From Prochlorococcus marinus str. MIT 9314 (GTDB lineage Bacteria; Cyanobacteriota; Cyanobacteriia; PCC-6307; Cyanobiaceae), in assembly GCF_000760035.1 (NCBI RefSeq), contig NZ_JNAO01000001.1:56893-120892 (forward strand): a stretch of DNA of 64,000 bases. The letters are read 5' to 3'. The stretch's first letter is position 1, and the number at the start of each line of letters is the position of its first letter. Below, piece by piece: positions 59,032 through 64,000 of the stretch. Under the pieces are notes generated by a model. It was not told where the DNA came from and searched no databases. It saw nothing but the letters and a program-made list of their open reading frames with translations. Made by a program: the position numbers and the translations under genes.

Positions 59032-60381
59032 TCAGGACTTCTTTCTTTTCCAATTTTTTATATTTACTTGCTTAGTTCTTGAGATTGCTAATGAATTATC
59101 TTTGGAGTCTTTTGTGATAACTGAACCAGCTCCAGTTGTAACTGATTCCCCGAGATTAATTGGCGCTACAAAAACTGTATTTGCACCAATACTGGAATTT
59201 TTACCAATTTTTGTTTGATGTTTTTTCTGACCATCAAAATTTGCAGTAATAGTACCTGCTCCAATATTTGTAGAGCTTCCAATAATAGAATCGCCAATAT
59301 AACTTAAATGATTTACTTTAGATTCTTCCTCTAATTTGCTATTTTTGATTTCTACAAAATTACCTATTTTGCTAAAGGAAGATATTTTACAATTAGGTCT
59401 TATATGACTATAAGGGCCAATTTTTATAGAATCTATTATCTGAGAAGCATAAACCGTAGAGTTTGAAATTTCACAATTTAATCCCACATTAGAATTCTCA
59501 ATAAAAGTATTTGGCCCGATAATGCAATGACTATTTATTTTGGTATTTCCTCTTATATGTGTATTAGCCTCTATAATCACATCCTTACCAATTTCAGCTT
59601 CTTCACTAATTGAACAACTTGCTTTATTTATGAAAGTTACACCATTCAGCATATGCTTTTCTTTAATTGAATTTTGAATACTTTCCTCGCACTCTGAAAG
59701 TTGAATTCTGTTATTAATTCCTTGAAGCTCTCCATTATCCTCTACCTCGAGGCCTAAGGAATTTTTTAGCAAAGATACCGTATCTGTTAAGTAAATCTCT
59801 TTTTGATTATTATTACTTTGCAAGGATTTTATTATTGATGACAAGTTATTCCAGTTAAAACAGTAAACACCTGCATTTATTAATGGATTTTCTCTTTCTA
59901 GATCATTGCAATCTTTTTCTTCAACAATTCTCTCTATAAAATCGCCATTCGTAAAAACTCTGCCATATCCATGAGGATTTGTTTTCTTAGTAGTAATTAA
60001 AGAAACATCAGCATTTTTTGAATCGTGTAAATACAAAAGTCTTTTTAGAGTGCTAGGCCTAATTAGTGGCACATCGCCATTAAGTACCAAAAGTTTTCCT
60101 TCATGATTTTTTACTTCTCTACAAAGTATCTGGATAGCATGACCGGTTCCTGATTGAGGTTCTTGAATAACAAAATGAATTTTTTTATCGTTTGGGATTG
60201 ACTTTTGTACTTCTTTTGATTTGTGTCCAGTAATTACGAAAATTTGATCAGGTTTTAATTCGACACACGAATCAATAACTCTTTGTAGAAGACTTTTGCC
60301 AGAAATTTTATGTAAAACTTTTGGCAATGAGCTTTCCATCCTAGTGCCCTTGCCTGCCGCTAATATCGCAACACTTAACAT
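59032..60381 (-). CDS. glmU: Bifunctional GlmU (GlcNAc-1-P uridylyltransferase / GlcN-1-P acetyltransferase)
   Basis: GlmU makes UDP-GlcNAc. The 449 residues have an N-terminal nucleotidyltransferase (1 to about 225) with [20 protein letters not shown] and a C-terminal left-handed beta-helix with hexapeptide repeats and NFVEIKNS. It follows the MnmD-like gene by 25 bp and ends one base from murF. Confidence 0.96.
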   Translation of the reverse strand: MLSVAILAAGKGTRMESSLPKVLHKISGKSLLQRVIDSCVELKPDQIFVITGHKSKEVQKSIPNDKKIHFVIQEPQSGTGHAIQILCREVKNHEGKLLVLNGDVPLIRPSTLKRLLYLHDSKNADVSLITTKKTNPHGYGRVFTNGDFIERIVEEKDCNDLERENPLINAGVYCFNWNNLSSIIKSLQSNNNQKEIYLTDTVSLLKNSLGLEVEDNGELQGINNRIQLSECEESIQNSIKEKHMLNGVTFINKASCSISEEAEIGKDVIIEANTHIRGNTKINSHCIIGPNTFIENSNVGLNCEISNSTVYASQIIDSIKIGPYSHIRPNCKISSFSKIGNFVEIKNSKLEEESKVNHLSYIGDSIIGSSTNIGAGTITANFDGQKKHQTKIGKNSSIGANTVFVAPINLGESVTTGAGSVITKDSKDNSLAISRTKQVNIKNWKRKKS

Positions 60382-60406
60382 GTTTATTTGAAATCCTTAT
60401 TTAAAT

Positions 60407-61312
60407 CTAACTCTTAATGGATAACTTCGTCATTCCCCACTTCTCTCTCCATTTATTTGTCGATAATAGATTTGAGAATAATTGCTCATTTAATCTTCTC
60501 TTAATTATATCGTCTTCACTTGAGTTTAAATCTTGATCTCTATATGGAATACTAGCTTTGGTTAAGAGATGTTCCTCTTCCATTAAAGATAACTTTTCAA
60601 AATTGTAATTAGGTTTCAATTTATTCTTATCGAATTTTGATATTGCGACAGTTCCCTGACTCCAAAAAGTTCTGTTTTTAAAACTTGGCTTAATAGTAAA
60701 AATTTCTAATCCAAGATTTCTTAGGGTTTTTCTTACTGCCGCTGAAGAAGAATAAGTTATTAAATAACCCTGAGAATTAAGTTTTTCTGTGACTTTAGAT
60801 AAAAATTCAATTGTCCATACTTGTGGGCATTTTTGCGGAGAAAAACCATCTAAATAAATCAGATCGAATTTAATAGATGAAGGAATAATGTTGATTGTTT
60901 CTCTAGCATCACCCCACAAAACACTGCACTTAAAAAATTGATCCTCAAAGTAATCTTTTCGATAAAGTGATTCAAATATTGTTCTGACTTTTGGATCCCA
61001 TAATTTAAAAAAAGATTTATTTCTAAGCGAATATTCAAGAGGCTTTTTATCAATCTCCAATGCATACAAATTTAAATATGATTTTTGTTTAGTTAATTCA
61101 TCTAATAAAGAAGCGGAATTGTATCCTAAACCAAAACATATATCCAAAACATTAAGAGATTTCCCCTTAAATCTTGGCAAATTAGAAGTAGCTGTAAACT
61201 TTGACTTTGTTTCATCCAAAGCGCCCAATAAACTATGAAAATTCTCTTGAAAAAACACACTTCTTAAAGTGTAACTACCATCTTTAGTTAAAATTTCTAT
61301 TAATTCAGACAA
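60407..61312 (-). CDS. MnmD-like SAM-dependent tRNA methyltransferase (DUF752)
   Basis: The 301-residue protein resembles the methyltransferase half of MnmC (DUF752), which finishes 5-methylaminomethyl-2-thiouridine at tRNA position 34. The SAM motif is DICFGLGYNSAS, and DLIYLDGFSPQKCPQVW is the family's active-site region. There is no FAD oxidase domain, so it is a stand-alone MnmD-type enzyme or a relative. It lies 12 bp after aroA and 25 bp before glmU. Confidence 0.83.
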   Translation of the reverse strand: MSELIEILTKDGSYTLRSVFFQENFHSLLGALDETKSKFTATSNLPRFKGKSLNVLDICFGLGYNSASLLDELTKQKSYLNLYALEIDKKPLEYSLRNKSFFKLWDPKVRTIFESLYRKDYFEDQFFKCSVLWGDARETINIIPSSIKFDLIYLDGFSPQKCPQVWTIEFLSKVTEKLNSQGYLITYSSSAAVRKTLRNLGLEIFTIKPSFKNRTFWSQGTVAISKFDKNKLKPNYNFEKLSLMEEEHLLTKASIPYRDQDLNSSEDDIIKRRLNEQLFSNLLSTNKWREKWGMTKLSIKS

Positions 61313-61324
61313 AAACTTTTTAGT

Positions 61325-62635
61325 CTAGTTAGTTAGTTTTGCCAGCTCTTCCCAAAAAGTGGGATACGAGACGCTAGCTGCATCTGCTCTCATGATTTTT
61401 GAGGTACCTTTGGCAAGAAGTGAAGCAATAGCAAGACTCATTGCTACTCGATGATCTGTCTCACTGTCTACTTCCGCAGAATGAAATTTTGATTGCCCAT
61501 TAATAATTAACCCATCCTCTTTTTCTTTTATTTCAGCACCGAATTTTTGTAACTGTCTTGCCATTACTTTTAATCGATCTGTCTCCTTAACTCTTAATTC
61601 TTGTGCATCCTTAATTTCAGAAACTCCATTACAAAAACAGGCAGCAACAGTAAGGATAGGAATTTCATCTATAAGTTTTGGTAAAATATCACCTTCAATA
61701 GTGAATGATCTTAAATTAGTTGAAGTCTTTACTTTAATAGATCCAATAGGTTCACCTGCAATAGTCGATTTGTCTAAAATCTCGTAATCACACCCCATTG
61801 AATCCATTACATTTAAAATCCCTATTCTAGTGGGATTAAGTCCGACATTCTGAATTAAAACCTCTGAATTTGGAACAATAGATGCAGCAATCATCCAAAA
61901 AGACGCAGAGCTTATGTCTCCAGGAATCAATATTCTCTGGCCAATTAAGTCCCCCCCTGACTTGATTACTATATTCCTTCCTAATTCTCCTCTGATACTG
62001 ATGTCTGCTCCAAATGCTTTTAACATTCTTTCAGTATGATCTCTTGAAGATGCTGGTTCAATAACAGAAGTGGTTCCAGCAGCTTTTAGGCCAGCCAATA
62101 GGATTGCAGATTTTACTTGAGCACTCGCTACAGGGGTTCCTATAACACACCCTTTTAATTTATTCCCATCAATTGAGATTGGAGCTTTGTTTCCTTTTTC
62201 TCTACCAAAAATTTTGCCACCCATCAACGATAACGGTTTGCCCACTCTCCCCATTGGCCTTTCATTAAGAGAAATGTCACCTGTTAAGATGAAATTCTTG
62301 CCTTCTTGACCAGCAAGTAACCCCATTAATAATCTCATGGTGGTTCCCGAATTCCCACAATTTAGAATTTCTTTGGGCTCTTTAATTCCATCAAGACCTA
62401 ATCCTGAAATTGTAAAAGGCTCATTTTTCTTTATTTCTGGTATATTTACACCTAACTTTCTTAGACAATCAGCAGTTGAAAGTGGATCTTCAGAATGTAA
62501 GAACCCCTCAATAGTCGTCTCACCCTTAGCAATACTTCCAATTATTAGAGCTCTATGAGAAATAGATTTATCTCCAGGGACTTTTACTTTTCCTTTTAAA
62601 TTTACTCCACCTTTTATTGTGCGGATATTATTCAT
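61325..62635 (-). CDS. aroA: 3-phosphoshikimate 1-carboxyvinyltransferase (EPSP synthase)
   Basis: AroA makes EPSP in the shikimate pathway. From Met 62635 the product has 436 residues, the family's size, with [13 protein letters not shown], the [16 protein letters not shown] loop and RVKETDRL. The frame extends 13 codons further to 62674, but that start ([13 protein letters not shown]) is unlike the family, so I use the internal Met. It heads aroA-mnmD-glmU. Confidence 0.94.
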   Translation of the reverse strand: MNNIRTIKGGVNLKGKVKVPGDKSISHRALIIGSIAKGETTIEGFLHSEDPLSTADCLRKLGVNIPEIKKNEPFTISGLGLDGIKEPKEILNCGNSGTTMRLLMGLLAGQEGKNFILTGDISLNERPMGRVGKPLSLMGGKIFGREKGNKAPISIDGNKLKGCVIGTPVASAQVKSAILLAGLKAAGTTSVIEPASSRDHTERMLKAFGADISIRGELGRNIVIKSGGDLIGQRILIPGDISSASFWMIAASIVPNSEVLIQNVGLNPTRIGILNVMDSMGCDYEILDKSTIAGEPIGSIKVKTSTNLRSFTIEGDILPKLIDEIPILTVAACFCNGVSEIKDAQELRVKETDRLKVMARQLQKFGAEIKEKEDGLIINGQSKFHSAEVDSETDHRVAMSLAIASLLAKGTSKIMRADAASVSYPTFWEELAKLTN

Positions 62636-62769
62636 TTTCAAATTAATGACTTGATAAGATTTATGTAAAAACAAATTAGTTTTATATTATCAATAAGTTT
62701 GTTTTTAAAAAAAAAATAATCAAATTAAGTAACTGTTTTCTATAATAAATTAAGAAAAAGGTTTTAATT

Positions 62770-63498
62770 ATTAATCTTACTTATTTTCACGTTGCAAAGG
62801 ATGTTCCTGAAAATAATCCAGACATTGCAGTGGTCATTGATGTTTTAAGAGCTACAACTACAATTTCTTGGGCTTTAAAAAATGGAGCTGATTCAATACA
62901 AGTTTTTGCAGATCTAGATTTATTAAAAGAATCTGCAATTAAGTGGCAAGCTGAGAAGAGACTAATGCTTGGAGAGAGAGGTGGAAAAAAGATTGAGGGC
63001 TTTGATTTAGGAAATTCTCCTTTATCAGTTACAAAAAAAGTTGTTAATGGTAAAAGATTATTTATGAGTACGACTAATGGGACTAAATCATTGCAAAAAG
63101 TTCAAAATGCTAAGCATCTATTTGCTATGGGTCTCCCAAATAGAAAAGCAGTTGCCGAAAAAATCATTTCATTAAAGAGTAAAAATGTTTTAATACTTGG
63201 TAGTGGTTGGGAAGGCACTTATTCACTTGAGGATTCTTTAGCTGCTGGTGCTTTGGCCTCATATCTAAAACAAAACTGTGATTTCGAAATTAATATTATG
63301 AATGACGAATTACAATCTGCTTTGGCGCTTTGGGATGTCTGGAAAAATGATATTTTGAAATGTTTAAAAACTGCAACCCATGGCAAAAGATTGACAAGTC
63401 TTGGAGATTATGAGGATGATTTTAAATGTTGCTCTGAACTTGATTGCTTAGATATTGTTCCAGCTCAAGTTGAAAGAGGTGTGATTCGTGCCTCATGA
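62770..63498 (+). CDS. comB: 2-phosphosulfolactate phosphatase (ComB), likely ATT start
   Basis: ComB removes phosphate from 2-phosphosulfolactate; the family was defined in archaeal coenzyme M synthesis and is common in cyanobacteria, where the role is unclear. The conserved opening [M]xLxYFHVAxDVPE is encoded in frame, but upstream of GTG 62830 there is no ATG, GTG or TTG before the stop pair at 62743-62748; only ATT codons (62749, 62767, 62770) are available. ATT 62770 aligns with the family's start and has AAGG 8 bases upstream. The GTG start would remove 20 conserved residues. 242 residues from ATT. Confidence 0.85.
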   Translation: MNLTYFHVAKDVPENNPDIAVVIDVLRATTTISWALKNGADSIQVFADLDLLKESAIKWQAEKRLMLGERGGKKIEGFDLGNSPLSVTKKVVNGKRLFMSTTNGTKSLQKVQNAKHLFAMGLPNRKAVAEKIISLKSKNVLILGSGWEGTYSLEDSLAAGALASYLKQNCDFEINIMNDELQSALALWDVWKNDILKCLKTATHGKRLTSLGDYEDDFKCCSELDCLDIVPAQVERGVIRAS

Positions 63499-63528
63499 TT
63501 TACGAATTGGTTCATTAGGAGTAAAGTC

Positions 63529-64000
63529 TTGACTGATTTTTTAGTAGCTGCACTGCAAATTACAAGTACTTCAAATGTTGAAGCAAATTTTACTGAAGCA
63601 GAAGAACAGATTGAATTAGCTGCTAGAAGAGGCGCTGAGTTAATAGGATTGCCTGAGAATTTTGCTTTTTTAGGGGGAGATGATGAAAAACTTAGATTAG
63701 CTTCTGAATTGTCAGAGAAGTGTGCAAATTTTCTAAAAACTATGTCACAAAGATATCAAGTATTTCTTTTGGGAGGAGGGTATCCTGTCCCTGCTGGTGA
63801 TGATAGTCATACTTTTAATAGGTCAGCCTTATTTGGGAAAGACGGACAAATTTTGGCAAAATACGATAAGATTCATTTGTTTGATGTTGATCTGCCAGAT
63901 GGAAATTTATATAAGGAATCATCAACTATTTTATCTGGAGCAGAGTATCCACCTGTTGTAGATGTCCCAGGTTTATGCAAAATAGGATTGTCGATTTGTT
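63529..64000 (+). CDS. Carbon-nitrogen hydrolase (nitrilase family), N-terminal part
   Basis: The first 157 codons of a nitrilase-superfamily enzyme run to the window edge. The start is TTG, 30 bp after comB. The catalytic Glu is in GLPENFAFL and the Lys in KYDKIHLFDVD; the Cys lies just beyond the window. It resembles the Nit1/Nit2 deaminated-glutathione or omega-amidase group, but the full sequence is needed to decide. Confidence 0.85.
   Translation, partial: MTDFLVAALQITSTSNVEANFTEAEEQIELAARRGAELIGLPENFAFLGGDDEKLRLASELSEKCANFLKTMSQRYQVFLLGGGYPVPAGDDSHTFNRSALFGKDGQILAKYDKIHLFDVDLPDGNLYKESSTILSGAEYPPVVDVPGLCKIGLSIC

Noticed and set aside
62636..62674. 13-codon upstream extension of aroA
   Set aside because: The extra residues do not match EPSP synthase N-termini; the internal Met at 62635 gives the expected size.
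1..64000. CRISPR, insertion sequence, prophage, toxin-antitoxin or defence genes
   Set aside because: No repeat-spacer arrays, transposases, integrases or defence domains were seen among the translated frames; the region reads as core genome.

Overview
The window is a stretch of a small, very AT-rich, streamlined chromosome from an alpha-cyanobacterium. It is almost certainly a high-light-type Prochlorococcus, with marine Synechococcus the next alternative. The evidence is the 3' end of an alpha-carboxysome operon (csoS2, csoSCA, csoS4A, csoS4B), plastocyanin, NDH-1 subunits NdhL and NdhD, Ycf51 and Ycf52-type proteins, phylloquinone genes menD and menB, a cyanobacterial AbrB, a group 2 sigma factor, many conserved cyanobacterial DUF proteins, and very short intergenic gaps. 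No strain can be named from the sequence alone.

Layout. 1-3.5 kb: carboxysome genes ending in a RuBisCO assembly factor. 3.5-9.3 kb: RidA, glyoxalase II, hisG, an ABC exporter, a GNAT enzyme and two linked glycosyltransferase-like genes. 9.5-15.8 kb: dnaA standing alone, a glutathione pair (GST-like protein and glutathione reductase), a cation exchanger and pyrC. 15.9-18.3 kb: tRNA-Leu(UAA), ndhL, a DUF3007 protein, trpA, an AbrB regulator and a YCII protein. 18.4-21.5 kb: an HTH protein with a YkvA protein, a sigma factor, hisIE and a QueD-like protein. 21.5-31.8 kb: a long minus-strand run with clpB, petE, an epimerase, hemE, glgB, a CocE-type hydrolase, a small exported protein, a DUF4332-like protein and Ycf51. 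31.9-38.2 kb: a TamB-like giant, proA, folB and a lipase. 38.2-47.2 kb: a minus-strand run from an RGG-rich protein through trpS, thrS, glucokinase, thrB and ndhD to an M3 peptidase. 47.4-52.5 kb: a DUF697 protein, a manganese-type ABC importer and a DUF4336 protein. 52.5-64 kb: signal peptidase, menD, menB, glgA, murF, glmU, an MnmD-like methyltransferase, aroA, comB and the start of a nitrilase-family gene.

Functionally this is a core-genome region: carbon fixation, glycogen synthesis (glgA and glgB, far apart), electron transport and its cofactors, amino-acid synthesis (his, trp, pro, thr, aromatic), cell-wall precursors (murF, glmU) and housekeeping. I see no insertion sequence, prophage, CRISPR array, restriction system or other genomic-island signature, and no gap above 300 bp without a gene. 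The longest gap is about 194 bp.

The less ordinary points are small. They are an apparent ATT start codon for comB, heavy use of TTG starts, convergent genes whose ends touch or overlap, an 11-bp tandem repeat plus a perfect 20-bp AT palindrome upstream of the sigma gene, a QueD-like protein whose HGH zinc motif reads HGY, an RGG-rich protein overlapping trpS, and a DUF697 protein without a GTPase domain. I did not find an obviously new multi-gene system.
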